Shown one piece after another: positions 12,338 to 24,433 of a stretch of DNA of 64,000 nt (position 1 is its first letter; each line of letters opens with the position of its first letter). The notes under the pieces are model-generated. The model made no database searches, was not told the DNA's origin, and saw only the letters and a list, made by a program, of their open reading frames with translations. The position numbers were made by a program, and so were the translations under genes. The DNA comes from Ricinus communis (Eukaryota; Streptophyta; Magnoliopsida; Malpighiales; Euphorbiaceae). The stretch is from assembly GCF_019578655.1 (NCBI RefSeq), contig NC_063257.1:32461159-32525158 (forward strand), written 5' to 3'.

Positions 12338-12474
12338 TAAATAAGTAAATAATGTTTAGGATAGTGGGACCACCTACCGGGACTGCCTTGACCGATAATT
12401 GGGAAGACGGGCTGACAAACGGAAAACCAGGCTGACCAACGCTACCTTAAACAATATTACGAGTTTAATGACTA

Positions 12475-12487
12475 GGCTCTGATACCA
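12475..12487 (-). other. EVE1 tRNA-iMet primer binding site
   Basis: The minus strand reads TGGTATCAGAGCC, a perfect iMet site priming minus-strand DNA synthesis in caulimovirids. It lies just downstream of promoter/R copy 2, as expected at the start of a viral leader. Confidence 0.9.
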
Positions 12488-12518
12488 ATTGCGGAGCAGG
12501 ATCGAAATAATAGAGAAA

Positions 12519-12835
12519 TAGTTAATAATAGAAGAAGATAAAAGAGAAGATGTAAGTAAATAATTTAAACTTTTATTGAATAAAGATTTTACAAAGAGAG
12601 ATAGTAGGGAAGATAGTTCAAGCATTCAAGTGATGCCTCCCTTCATCTAATTTACATCTATTTATAATAAGAAGTAGGACACTATTCGGACTTCAAACAA
12701 GCTTGAGTCCGTTACATTATTACAAAAGATAAATAATTAAACTACTTTGTCAAAAAGAAAAGATTCTTGTCCGCCACTTTGTCCATTCTTATCATCTTAT
12801 TTTGTCTTTTTATTTTGTCCATTATTCTTGTCCAT
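12519..12835 (-). promoter_or_regulatory. EVE1 promoter/R region, copy 2
   Basis: Second copy of the 317-bp block. TATA box at 12656-12666 on the minus strand, AATAAAAG near 12565. It is followed by the primer site, so this copy has the authentic leader context, but upstream it interrupts ORF2. Confidence 0.82.
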
Positions 12836-13475
12836 AGGTCCACCAATTGGGAAAGGTTTTTGAGTTGGTTTTGTGAAACATAAAGAACCAGGAATGGTTC
12901 CAATTTCGAAGATAAAAAGTATAGTACCAGGCTTTCTTATAATCAAAATAATTGAAACAAGGAGGTGTAAAGGTAACAGAAAATTTTTTGGCAGTATAAG
13001 GATTTTGGTTCCAGTCGGTTAGGGTAAGGACTTTCAAAATTCTGCATTTTGAATAGGAGATCTTTTCAGGAACGTCTTTATCAAAGGAATGTTCAATTTC
13101 TATTGAGTGAGTGTCCAAAAGGATAAGTTCGTAAAAAAATTTTAGTTTGTACGAACTTTCAGGAATGAAAAATTGTCCAGAGGGAAAAATATGTTGGAAT
13201 AATTGTTGGTAATTGGGATTTTCCAAATTTCCATTGAATATTTCGCTTTCAAGAATAGTTACAATTTGGTGTTGAGGTTTTGTGAAATATTTAGGTGGTT
13301 CGGTTTTAGAAGAACCTGGTTTTGTAACAGCTTGTAAAAAGTTGGATGGTTTAGGTGGGGTAGAAGGAGTTTTGTCAAGTATTTCAAATCTGTTGGTAGA
13401 GACCAACGAAGATTGTCCAGACTTTTTAGCCGCAAAATCGGCTGGAGATAATTTTTTCTTAATGGGAGTGCCCAT
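12836..13475 (-). pseudogene. EVE1 ORF2, N-terminal part
   Basis: Starts with ATG at 13475, five bases after the ORF1 stop, giving about 210 codons before it runs into the promoter/R copy at 12835. The N-terminus is basic and Ser/Pro-rich (MGTPIKKKLSPADF); the central part holds FPSGQFFIPES and YFDYKKAWYYTFYL. It resembles ORF2 of the second virus (FPSGWYFKPWNISKPQ) only in part. The function is unknown. The last residues before 12836 read KTFPNWW and the reading is then lost. Confidence 0.75.
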
Positions 13476-13480
13476 AAGAA

Positions 13481-13972
13481 CTAGCTTGATTTATTTCCCT
13501 GTAAAAATTCTCTTGTCAAAAAATCAGGCAAAGAATTTGAAGAACTTTTAATATACTCAATATCAAAATCAAATATTCCTAAAAGTGCTTGCCATCTGGT
13601 AAAAACTTGTTTTGAAATAAAATTCTTAACATCTTTTTCCAAAATATTTTTTGCAGCACTACAATCAATACGTAGTAAAAAATGTTTTCCAACTAAATCA
13701 TCTTCAAATTTTGTAATACACAAAACAATTGATAAAAGCTCTTTTTTAATAGTAGAGTATTTGGATTGGATTTCATTCCATGCTCTAGAGTGAAATCTAA
13801 CCAAAGACTCTGTATTTTGACCAGGTAACCTCTGTTTGATAATACCCCCAAAACCTAAATCAGAGGCATCTGTTTCTACTATAAGAAAGGCATTTGGATG
13901 TGGTATGGATAGACAAGGTAAATGACGAATTTTCTGTTTAATAGTTTGTACGACTCGAGTATGTTCATGGGT
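13481..13972 (-). pseudogene. EVE1 RNase H domain
   Basis: C-terminal domain of ORF1, which degrades the RNA strand during reverse transcription. Catalytic residues are visible: ETDASDLGFG (first Asp), STIKKELLSI (Glu) and LRIDCSAAKN (second Asp). It ends with DFLTREFLQ and a TAG at 13481-13483, five bases before the ORF2 start. A stop at 13973-13975 separates it from RT in the same frame, so the polyprotein is interrupted. Confidence 0.9.
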
Positions 13973-14572
13973 CTAGGGTTTTGGATTTTTTCTAAGACGA
14001 TTAAATAAAGGTTTGCAAAGAATTCTAATATCTTTGAAAAAATCAGACACATAATTGAGGCATCCTAAAAATCTTTGAAGTTGATTTTTGTCCTTAATTT
14101 CATCAGGAAATTTGGAAGTAAATTCTAAAACTCTTGAAATTGGTGAAACATTATTTTCAAAAATTTCATGTCCAAGAAATCTAATTTTTGTCTGACATAA
14201 TTTCATTTTAGGTGCAGAAACAACTAAACCATTTTGCTTAATTATATTGCAAAATTTATGCAAATGAGAGAAATGTTGTGCTAATGAATTTGAAAAGACT
14301 AAGACATCATCTATGTAAACAATGGTGAATGATTGATGATCACGAAAAATGTCATTCATAATTCTTTGAAATTCCGATGGTGCATTTTTTAATCCAAAAG
14401 GCATGACATTCCATTCATAATGACCAAAAGGAACATTAAAACCAGTTTTGTAACGATCCTTTTCATCAATTTGGATTTGCCAAAAACCAGATTTCATGTC
14501 AAACTTAGAATAAATTTTTGAATCATAAAGTTTTTTCAACAAATATCTTATGTTAGGTAAAGGGTATCTAAT
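13973..14572 (-). pseudogene. EVE1 reverse transcriptase, palm to thumb
   Basis: A 189-codon frame with SKFDMKSGFWQIQ, VPFGHYEWNVMPFGLKNAPS, the catalytic YIDDVLVFSNS near residue 77, and LGHEIF then LQRFLGCLNYVSDF. These are standard caulimovirid RT motifs, all intact. It is joined in frame to the N-terminal RT part through one stop at 14573 (the related virus has Trp there). Confidence 0.93.
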
Positions 14573-15661
14573 CTATTCTAAAACTTTATTTAAAGGTTTA
14601 TAATTTATGACAAGTCTGGGTCCACCACGTTCTCTCTCAGCTGCATTATATACATAGAAAGCAGAGCAGCTCCAAGGAGAACTAGAATTACGAATTAATC
14701 CTTTTTGTAATAACACATCAATTTCCATTTTACAATGATTTTCAAGTTCTGTATTCATATGTATAGCATGTGATTTTGTTGGTATGTCATTTTCAGAAAA
14801 ATCTTTAACATAAGGTAAAGAAATCACATGTTTTTTCCTATTCCAAAAGGCATTTGGGACAGGTGCACATAAGTCTTTAGTAAAGAGATTCTCAATATCT
14901 TTTATTTTGGCTTTTGTCACATCAAGGTCTAACTCTTCTTTAATCTTTAAACATAAGATTTCTTTGTTTAAAAAAGCGATTTGTTTTTTCTTTTGACTAA
15001 TAAGATCATTAAAAACGCAATTTTTCTTCAAAACATTTATGTCTTTTTCTTGCTCAGAGAAGATGAATTTAAAATAAATTTCTTTTCCTAATAATCTAGT
15101 TTTGATACCATGTGTGTCAACTGTGAAAGGATAAAGTAATGCTAAAAACGGAGTTCCAAGAATAACAGTAGCAGATAGATTTTTTATTAGAATAAAAGAA
15201 GTGTAAAAACATAATCCATCATTACAAATTTTAACTTTAGAAAGCTTATAATTTATTTGCATTCTTGAACCATCAGCAGTATGTAATTTTTCAGTTGTTT
15301 TTTCAAAAAACTGTGTAGGTACAATTCCTTCTTGTATACAGTTTTGGTCTGCTACAGAATCAACTAAAGCAATCGTCTCAATTTTAAAATCATTTATAAG
15401 AATTCTAACAAAAATAAACCATTTATGAAAATTTACTCTGGTAATATGAGCTAAAAATTCATTAATATGAGAATCATTCGTATTTTCAGAGGACTCAGCA
15501 ATATCTTTATTTTTCCTATTTAGTTCCAATTTTAAAATTCTTTCTTTCAAATCTAAATTTTTATTTTTCAAATTATTAATTTCTTGTTTTATATTTTTAA
15601 TTTCTTCTTGTAAATCTTGAATATTAGGTGTAGAATTTCTAGAAGATTTTGAGTCAAATCT
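14573..15661 (-). pseudogene. EVE1 aspartic protease and RT N-terminus
   Basis: A Lys/Glu-rich, probably coiled-coil linker (around LKNKNLDLKERILKLELN) leads to a retropepsin-like domain. Its active site reads LVDSVADQNCI, where relatives have D-[ST]-G-A-D-x-N-C, so the Gly is replaced by Val. The flap/dimer block ATVILGTPFL follows. Then the RT fingers: SSPWSCSAFYV, GGPRLVINYKPLN. Stops occur at both ends (about 15660 and 14573). Confidence 0.88.
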
Positions 15662-16920
15662 TTAAAAAATTTCTTTTAAGTTATAAGGAATAGGTTCAGA
15701 TTTTTGGGTTTCGTTATGCAAAACAATATCTCTTAATTTTAAAAAGTATTTTTCTCTATCAGAAGGGTCATTAATTTTGTCAACTAATTCAAAAAGATCA
15801 GAAATGGTTTCTTTTGTTAAAACATTTAAAGTTGAATTACAACAAGGACCTGTACAAATTCTAGGACCTTCACATGTTTCAAAATCAGTATTTGTAGAAG
15901 ATGAATCACTTAAAATATTTAAATCATTTTCTTCAAAATCACTTAAATCAGAATTTTCAGGATCTGTATCAGATAGTAAAAGATTAAGCATTTGATCTTT
16001 AAGTTTATCAGAAATGTCTAAATTATTGATTTTTTCCTTCATCCTACATTGGGATTTAAAATGACCAACACGACCACATTTGTAACAGACAGGAGGACCT
16101 TTCCTTTTATTATTTTTATTTTTATTTTGAGAAACATTTTTAGATGAAGAAGGTTTTTGAAAATTCGAAGTATTCTTTCTATAATTTCTATTAGAAGATT
16201 TTCTTTTCAAATATTTTTTAGTTTTTGAGGAAGGGGCTTGAATACGTTCATAGCCATATTGAAAACAGAAATCTCCTAACTCTTTTTAAGATTGTGAAAA
16301 TTCATTTTTAATTTTAGCTTTTAATTTCAAATCAGTACACAAAGCTAAGCCTTCATTATTAATAAAATTAATAATTTCTCCATAGGTTAAAGTATCATAA
16401 GGAATAGTATTTCCATAAAAATCTCTAATCCTTGTTCTAACTTTTTCAGCGAATAATTTAGGTAAACCAGCAATAAATCTTTCTTTCCAAAAACTATGGT
16501 TACAATCAGTTCTAGAGAAAACTTTTGTTAAAAAGACATCTTTGTACCAACGAAAATCTTGAAGTTTAGGACAAGTTAGATTTGAAAGAATTTCAGAAGA
16601 TCAAATTTGATATTGATTAGGTTCACCAACAAAACATTTTGTAATAGCAAAAAGTAAAGTTGCTACAGCATCTTCTTCTTCTGTTTGAATAGATGTTTGA
16701 TTTTCAGTTTTTATAACTATTTTCCTAGCATTTAAAATCCTTGATTTATCTTCTAAGGAGGTGTAATTATCCCACCATCCTTTTAATTGACCAGTGAAGC
16801 CAGATATTAATATCTGAGCTATTTTTTATCGATATTTACAGATCCGGCTCAGACGGGTACGTGCCATGGTCATTTCTTGTAACATATTTAAAATCCGATA
16901 TTCGGATGACCATCTAAGTT
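15662..16920 (-). pseudogene. EVE1 coat protein C-terminal half with CCHC knuckle
   Basis: The capsid block contains GQLKGWWDNYT, SEILSNLTCPKLQDF and FWKERFIAGLPKLFAEKVR, matching the second virus. The 182-codon frame at 16210-15662 follows: basic N-terminus, a perfect CCHC knuckle CYKCGRVGHFKSQC (about 16047-16087), then an acidic Asp/Ser-rich tail, as in caulimovirid coat proteins. In-frame stops lie at about 16289, 16600 and 16827. Confidence 0.88.
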
Positions 16921-18144
16921 CCATTCATAAATGTGAATCTCCATCATATTTTGCTTGAGTAAAGCTAACTCTTTCCTCAAACAAGACATCTGGAGGAGTA
17001 GGTCTAGGATAATAATGTCTAGTCCTAGGTTCGTCAAAACCTTTATTATGGTATATTTTATTTATTTCAAATTTATCATTAATAAATTGACTCTCTAAAT
17101 TTTTAACTTCATTTTGTTCAGGATTATCAGAATTAAGTACACTAACAGAAGGTTTATCTTTCAAGGACAGACTAGCTAATTTTAAATTTATTTGGTTCAA
17201 AATATCATCTTTATCATTTAATTTAATTAATTGTTGTTCAGGAATCTCATGGGGTTGAAAAATAGGTTTCATAGGTATACCACCTGGCCTAGGTGCTTGA
17301 TTATTTAGGCTAGATGTCTCTATCCTATCAAGTTGTGAAACAATTGTAAAAAGAATTTGATTTGTATAATTATTTTGATTTTGAACATTTCTAATATCTT
17401 TTAATAAAGGGAGTTTGTCGTCATTCTCGGAGCTTATCCTTTTAAATGGTGAAGCAATTATTTCCTGATTATGAACATTTATTTTAACTTCTTCTAAAGG
17501 TAGATGAACAGAAATAATTTGTTTATTTCCTACGGTTGTATTCCAAGTTTTAGAAACTCTATCATTTGTAAAAAGATTTTTAAAAGAAAATTCTATATCA
17601 TTATTGTTACAATAAATTTCAAACCAGATAAAAAACGGAACATTTACCTTAACAGAATTCAAATATTCATAAAATTTTTCTTGAATAGTCTCTCTCTCCC
17701 CCTTTGAAAAATGATTTTGAAACCATAAAACTTTTTCACGATTTCTTATATGGTAATAATCAGATCGTAAAAAAGGTTTATTTATTTCAAAAGGTGTAAA
17801 AATCATATTTAAAGTTGAAAAATTTTCCATAGTTGATCTAGAAGGTGACAAAACAGGTTCATCATAATTTTTATCTTGTTCTATATTAACAGAATCAGTG
17901 TAAAAAGGTTGAGGAATCCTATTTTCAAAATCAACCCCTTGTAAATTTGTATTAGAATTTGGAAAACGTGTTGTGTGTGTGGAAGGTCTGGAATTTTCAA
18001 AAGTAGACAATCTAGATGAAGGTACAAAAGTAGGTGAAAAACTTATTTGAACAGAACCATTAGATTGCTCTAAAATTTGTGAAACTCTAGAATTATTTTC
18101 TATAGATTGAGGCTTATTAATTTCTTGTAAATCCCAAGTTCCGA
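16921..18144 (-). pseudogene. EVE1 coat protein N-terminal half
   Basis: A 361-codon frame (18010-16925), readable upstream to about 18140. It follows the movement protein and precedes the capsid core, matching the region of the second virus that starts around 48460. The motif YYHIRNREKVLWFQNHF corresponds to FYSKKNHSKELWFFKNF there. Low-complexity Asn/Ser stretches are common. A frameshift of one or two bases near 18145 separates it from the movement protein. Confidence 0.8.
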
Positions 18145-18568
18145 CTATGACAACTCATTCCATTTTAGTCTTTTGGGGACTTGTATTTTAGAATGTAAAG
18201 GATTAGCTTCAAATAAAATCGTTTCATTTCTTGTTAAAGAATGTCTTGCTCTAGGATCTATAGTTGTTGTCATTACTTTATAGTAGATCCTATAAATGAC
18301 AGCTATAGACCTAGAATTTTCAGCAAAATCCATATTTTTGGTTTTAACAGTTAAAATCAAAGTGTCTAAAATATTTGAATCAAATAATGAAATTGAAAAA
18401 TTTGGATAACAATTAAAATAGACAGGACCATTGGCTAAATTTGATTCAGCAATAGCCAAAAGTGAATTTGAAAAATTCAAATGTCTTGCATCTCTTAAAC
18501 AAAGGAAAATAGGTATGTCCAATCCAATTCTAAATAAAGGTTTAACAGCAATTTGAACCATGCCTGTT
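18145..18568 (-). pseudogene. EVE1 movement protein, N-terminally truncated
   Basis: 30K-superfamily movement protein, which opens plasmodesmata. Recognisable blocks are VKPLFRIGLDIPIF, LRDARHLNFSNSLL, NGPVYFNCYPNFSISL and IAVIYRIYYKVMTT. The second virus aligns throughout (for example GPISFNCFPNITISL). The open frame extends to 18597, but codons above 18568 are repeat DNA; about 85 N-terminal residues and the natural start are lost at the junction with repeat copy 3. Confidence 0.88.
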
Positions 18569-19411
18569 TTTATTTTATTTATAATGAATTTATACATTTT
18601 TGGTTAAATAATAAGTAGATTCACTCCAAATAAAATTAATATTTTATGTTGAATCATTTTTAATAAAAAGATCATAGAAATAGAAAATGAAAATGAGAAA
18701 TAAAATTAAATAAACTTAATCCATAAAATATATTATCTTATTACATGTGAAATTTTAGTTTAATTATAATAAATTTATGGATTTAATGAGTTATCATTCT
18801 AAATTAACTTTTATTTCAACCTAACACATAAGCATTAAAATTGAAAATAAATCTTATAAAATTATTCATTGGAATCAAACACAGTATAAAGAAAAATGAT
18901 AAATAGATAATTTGTATTTTTCTTCTAAATATTCTCTCTAGTAGTTAGTTACAAGGATTTATTTTTAAATTTTATTAATAATTGAATAATAAAATTATTG
19001 ATTATCTAAAGAGGAATGAAGATGGTTTCTTGAAAAATTATTAATTAGTAAAAATTATTAATTTATTAAATATTAAATATATATATATATATGAAGGAAA
19101 AGACATACAGATTCATTAAGAAACTTTTACTTAATGTGTTATTAAGACTCATTAAAAATAGATATTTATTAATTGCATTATTAATATTTTAATTAAAAAT
19201 ATTTATATAATTCAGAGCTCTCAACTTCTACTATAATTTTATGAAATTAATCAATTATCACAAGTAAGAGTTTGTATAAGTCGGTTCAGAAACTGAACCG
19301 AAATATAATATTTTTTTAAATTGAAATCAAACTCTAAACCGAACTAAATAAAGATTTCAATTTATATTGAATTGGTTCGATTCGAAATATTAGTTTATCT
19401 ATATTTAGTTT
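18569..19411. repeat. 844-bp repeat, copy 3
   Basis: Begins tttattttatttataatg directly at the EVE1 edge and runs to tatttagttt near 19411, the full unit. It includes the cggttcagaaactgaaccg hairpin and the complete 3' end that copy 2 lacks. It is very close to copies 1 and 2. Confidence 0.85.
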
Positions 19412-21009
19412 CTACTTTTATGACAATGGGTTGACATAGTTGAGTTGGTTGACATACTTAAGCTCTAGGTTTGCTATTTTTTCTTTCTTTTAATTTTCTT
19501 ATATCTTTTCTTTTCCATATACTTATTTTATAAATTTAAAATAAATTATTATATATTTCAAAAAAAATTATAAAAGTATTAGTGGTATATTCTTTTATTT
19601 GAATTGAACTATTAACTTCTATTATAATATTTTTTATATCAAATTTAATATATTATTTACAATTAAATTATTTTAATTACTTATTAAAAATAATGTGTTC
19701 CATAGTTTACAAAATTATTTTAATGGTGTATTTGTCATTTTTTTATTCTTTTCAATTATTTTTTATTTAAATTGAACGACTCACATAAGCTTAATGCTTC
19801 TATATTGAATGAATATAAATTTAACTATTATCTTTATAATTGGGTTAACTAACAAAATATAGGCTGCATATGTCTACCCAGCATTCTGAATTTTATATTT
19901 AATTTATATTTTATTTAGCTTATATATTGTTTAATAGTTTTGAAATTTAATGGTTATTTAAGAAATAATAAAAGAAAACATAATAGGTATGCTATAAATT
20001 AGTAGCATTATGTAGTACCAACTAAATTCAATTCACCATTCCTGAATTCATTTAGAATTTTTAATTTGTAACATTAAATTATTTAGATTTTAATTTTAGT
20101 ATCATAAATGCCATCATACTATTCACCAGGTGAGTGGTGTTACATGCTATATGTAAAAAAATTAATTTTTAATTTTATAAGTGTTAATACTGACCCAAAA
20201 TTCTAAAGTCCTAGGTAGAAAGGTTCGTAAACCCATTAGATTGAGGAGTTCGACCGAAGTTAAAGATGATAGAGTTAGAGCTCTTGTAAAGTTAAAACTC
20301 TTGTAAATAATATGGTTTTGTTAGGATTTGGATTCCTATTCGAGTCAAGCGTCTTAGTAGTATATATAGCATTCGGAATGTGATTAGAAAACATACATAC
20401 ATTCATACACAAATCAATACAATTATCTCTTGTGCAATCTAACTCTCTCTAAGTATTCAATTCCTGTGATTGGTAATCCATTGATTATGTTAGATTTTCA
20501 TGTGGAATTGAAGGCTCTAGTGCGTATTCACTTTCTTAGAGTGGTTGGGTGATTTATCTCCATGATTAATCTTTACTTGGTCAAGATATGTTCTTGGTCA
20601 AGAAAGTTATCTTTTAGTTCACTATTATTTACTTAGTTGAGAACATAGTTGGAATGTAACAGCACTGCCCAAACTGGTCCCAAGTACTTAATTTTCAATC
20701 TTTTCTTTTGCTGGACCTTAGAGTCTAGCAACAGAAGCTCTATTTGCAATGACTTCTATTTTGAGCCAATTCCTAAGTATCCTGCATAATATTGGCAGTT
20801 GGAAAAAGAGTGAGTACAAACTCACGAGAAGATAAATAAATAATAAAAAGAAAGAAAGCAGGGGTTTAATATCACATCTTATACTATAAATATAATTTGA
20901 AATCTGTTAGCCAAATAGACAAATGTTAGTGATAAAACTTAATGATCATTAACTTTCATATGAAGAATCTCAATAATTAAATCATCAAAGTATCAATAAT
21001 AAAATTAAA
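19412..21009. other. Gene-free AT-rich region
   Basis: No gene recognised. Around 20220-20480 the composition changes and there is a plausible plus-strand TATA box (agtatatatagc, about 20355) followed by CT-rich sequence, which resembles an LTR or 5' UTR, but I found no matching second copy or coding region. The last ten bases (from 21000) are the target duplication of the next element. Confidence 0.4.
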
Positions 21010-21520
21010 GGATAAGTACAAAAAGTATCCTACGGTTTCACTGTTTACAACTTAGAGTGGATTCTTAGACAAAATAAGTATGTGGTTATAGATCATGACA
21101 AAAAAAGGTATCTTACCATAAAAAGTCTCAATTTATAAGGATTCATCCACCTTTACTCTGATTAACCACCATTATCAAATTGCCCATAATTGATAATATG
21201 AGTTTGGAGCTTAATAACTTCTAATTCAATTATTTGATTGTTAGATCACAATTTTAGAAGTTATTGATTCGATAAAATCAGTTTAATGGTCAAAAAATAA
21301 TGTTTTGAGTTATTAAGCTCCAAGCTCATACTATCAAACACGAGAAATATGATAATGGCCAAAATGAAGATGGATAAATCCTTGCCAATCGATACTTCTA
21401 ATGGTGAAATACTTTTTTTTGTTATAATTTTTAACTACATACAACTTTTTGTCTCAAAAAGACCACATACTCTAAATTGCCAAATGGTGAAACCACAAGA
21501 TACTTTTTTATACTTATTCC
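21010..21520. mobile_element. Mutator-type MITE/foldback, 511 bp, with 10-bp TSD
   Basis: A non-coding element with long, imperfect terminal inverted repeats: left end ggataagtacaaaaagtatc, right end (reverse complement) ggaataagtataaaaaagta. Inner arms also pair (gagtttggagcttaataact near 21190 against the complement of the block near 21310). It is flanked by identical 10-bp direct repeats TAAAATTAAA at 21000-21009 and 21521-21530. TSD length and long arms point to a Mutator-derived element without transposase. The 128-codon frame crossing its right end is not credible. Confidence 0.88.
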
Positions 21521-21530
21521 TAAAATTAAA

Positions 21531-22154
21531 AATACACACTCTTATATGTTACCCCGCCAATCCTGGCAGCAATGGACGCAAAAATGTCTTACCTAGCAGC
21601 CAAAGCATAAAACTCTATCATACGCACGCACACATGGCCCCAAAAAGTCGACCACCCAGTATACGCCTCAAAGGCATCTGTATACTGAATGTTGCCCCAA
21701 AGACAATATATTATCTTTTTCTATTACTGAATTAATACTCGACATTAAAGGTGTGATCGTACACGCCATATAAATGAGTATGTACACCATTCATCCAACT
21801 ATATAAAATCTTATTTATAAATATCAAAATATGCAAACAACCGTTATCTATTCCCAAGTTGTATAGAAAATATTTCAATTTTTCTAAATTGAATTTACTT
21901 AAAATAAAATATTTTCTCATAAAGTATTTAATAAAAATTATACAAATAATATAATTAAGAAATTACAATGTTATAAACTTATCCACTCACCTAATATGCA
22001 TGATTTGAATTAAATATATCTTTCACTTAACTCGTTAACCTTTCTCCTCGAACAACTTTCGAAAACTTAAATCTATAATTTATACATAAACAAAAATATA
22101 ATATTATTTTCTAATAATTCTTGCCTAATACAAAATTAGTCAAATAACCAACCT
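21531..22154. other. Gene-free stretch
   Basis: Apparently low-copy sequence. No gene, RNA or transposon end seen. The first part (21540-21730) is less AT-rich than its surroundings. Confidence 0.4.
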
Positions 22155-22427
22155 TAGGGAATAAATTGTAAATTTTTGAAAGTTTGCCAACCGTCAGAGC
22201 CAATTGGCTTTACGTACAACTAATCGGCTACATAAAGCCAGTTGGCCCAAAACTCGGTCTTTTGTCTCGTTTTTGGTATTTTCTTATTTTAAACGTATAT
22301 ATTTGTCAAAGTCAACTTTTTAAAAGGATTTTATTGATAAGTATCTAGTTTTGTGATTATTTTTCTAATTTAATATATATTTATCGATAATTATCCCAAT
22401 TACTTTAAAAAGTCTATTGTGGATGGC
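22155..22427 (+). mobile_element. Tat/Ogre-family LTR, plus strand, left part
   Basis: Reverse-complement match to LTR fragment 1: taaattgtaaatttttg, gtttgccaac, then gagccaattggc-type short repeats and the ttgataag/gataattat block. It stops at 22427 where a minus-strand element begins, and its continuation appears at 31460-33024. The two halves are therefore one LTR split by an insertion. Confidence 0.65.
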
Positions 22428-24362
22428 GGTTTTAGATGCGCACCCAAGTGTCTCTAGGGACTACGACATTGTAAGACTTTTCAACTTAATAGGAACACGC
22501 TAACTAATCACAAAGACTAGCGCAGAGATGGGAGTCGCCACCCAGGTAATTCTCCAGGATACTTTTACTAATTTGAATGGCGTACTAGATTCCATAAGGA
22601 AGCTTCCCCACATCTAGAGATGGATCCGGAAGCCAACTTCTTTGTTTGTGTATCTTTGTCCTTAATTTTATTATTTTATGGGCTATTCCCTATAAATGAA
22701 AACAGTTATAATTCTACACACCAAGCACTACAACATGTGAGGTCTGTCTAAGTCTAGCCTATTTTAGTAAGCCCAACTCAAGTTTGATTTACTAATCTAT
22801 TTTACTAATTAATTATATACATGGCTTTATCTAGTCTAGCCTAATCACAAGTTATGCTTTGAAGCTTTTAAGCCTAGATGGACTACCTTTTATGCTGAGG
22901 TCCAATTATGTGTTTTTAAATCTAATATGACCCATTAATCCATTTAAGAATATGGCAAAGCCCGTTAGGTCTATATTGATTAACCTAATGGACTATAATT
23001 TTCATGTTGAGTCTAATTTTTAGGGCCTAGAGTCTATGTGTCCAGTTTTAATTAGGCAATCACATCTCAGCTATTTGGCATATATCAGGCATAAACTAAA
23101 AATAAAAGTATAAAAAATTAAATATAACTATTACAACCCTTCCTACAACTAAAAATATGAAAGAAAATTGCCTAAAAACTAAGTGAAGAACATGAAATTG
23201 CCAAAATACATTAAAAATTTGAAAATCAGTGGCCAATATGTGCAGAGTCGATCAGCTCTGCACTAAGCTGATTGGCTATAAGGCTTTAGAGGGTCTTTCT
23301 GCATTTTCTCCTTCAGCTTTCCACACCTAAGTGCTGATTTCACATGCACAAAGATATAAAATCGATCAAAACATGTAAAATGAAATAAGAAGCATAAAGA
23401 ACATGAAATTTAACTAGAAAACCTAAAAAAATGATTCAAATCCTAAAAAATTATAACAGACAGTAGGCAAATATAATATTTTAAGACATATTCCAAATTT
23501 CAATTATATAACTCTAAAATCTAATTCAATTGCATAGAAATATAAATCAATTATGTTTACCTACTCATTAACTAATAAATTCAAAATCCAATAAAATTAT
23601 ATTATCATATTCAAAACTCTACATATCCATATGATCATATTTAAAACCCTATAACATAAAAGTTATCCGTTTCAAAATCCAGGAAACATGCATATCATAA
23701 GAACATGTAAATCATACAATAAATCTAATTCTAACACATATACTATTAAAAGAAATAACAATCATAGAAAGAAACCATAAAACTCTAACATGTTTCTAAC
23801 AAAGAAAGCACGAAAAATAATAAAGAAAATTAGACAAGAAAGGAAAGATGATGATGTGGATGCTTTAAAACCCTCAATTGTCACCGTTTTGTGCAGATCC
23901 TCGAATCTCAGGTAGGAGGAGGTTAAATAAAAAATAAGGTAGGAATGCAAATGTAATGACCCAGAACCAGATCACATGAGATATTGTTTACTTTTGGCCC
24001 CCACTAGCCTCACGGTTTTGTCCCTTTAGCGGTTCGAGAACTTCCTAGGAGGTCCCCCATCCTAGAAAGTTCTCTTGTAATTTCTCTGAACCAAGCACAT
24101 TTAACTTTGGAGTTCCTACAACTCCACAGCCAAACAACCAAAAAGGGCCTCATGTGATTAGTTCCAACTCTTTACATATATGTTATCAACCATTTCCCGC
24201 CCCATTTCAATGTGCAATTCGATTCATTCATGTACCCCCGTATCTTAGAGTGTTGCCATCCTAGAAGCCTGCCAGAAGCCGCTCCTTATCCAGGCATCCT
24301 ATCTTTGCCCCGGCGTCCACTTCCCGCCCTCGTCAGACTGCTCTCTAGGTCAGGCTGTCACA

Positions 24363-24433
24363 TGCCCACCAGCTTCCGCCTGGTTCGTCCTCGAACCATA
24401 TATCTACTAGAGGGGTCCTGCTCTAATACCATT
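24363..24433 (-). mobile_element. TRIM-like interior 1 with primer site
   Basis: 71 bp. The minus strand starts with TGGTATTAGAGC (one mismatch to the iMet primer site, at 24420-24431) and ends GGCGGAAGCTGGTGGGCA next to the LTR, a degenerate polypurine tract. Confidence 0.82.

Larger units (their letters stand above)
11491..18568 (-). mobile_element. Endogenous caulimovirid 1 (florendovirus-like)
   Basis: A 7.1-kb integrated pararetrovirus on the minus strand. Order from high to low coordinate: movement protein (N-terminus missing), coat protein with CCHC knuckle, protease, RT, RNase H, then ORF2, promoter/R region, iMet primer site, a second piece of ORF2 and a second promoter/R copy. A single large ORF1 followed by an ORF2 five bases downstream, plus the iMet primer site, fits florendovirus-like elements best; petuvirus-like is the alternative. 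No integrase is present, as in the whole family. Several stops and at least one frameshift make it inactive. It lies between copies 2 and 3 of an 844-bp repeat. Confidence 0.9.

Noticed and set aside
12374..12625. Minus-strand 83-codon Ser/Leu-rich frame
   Set aside because: It runs across the viral R region, primer site and leader, which are non-coding.
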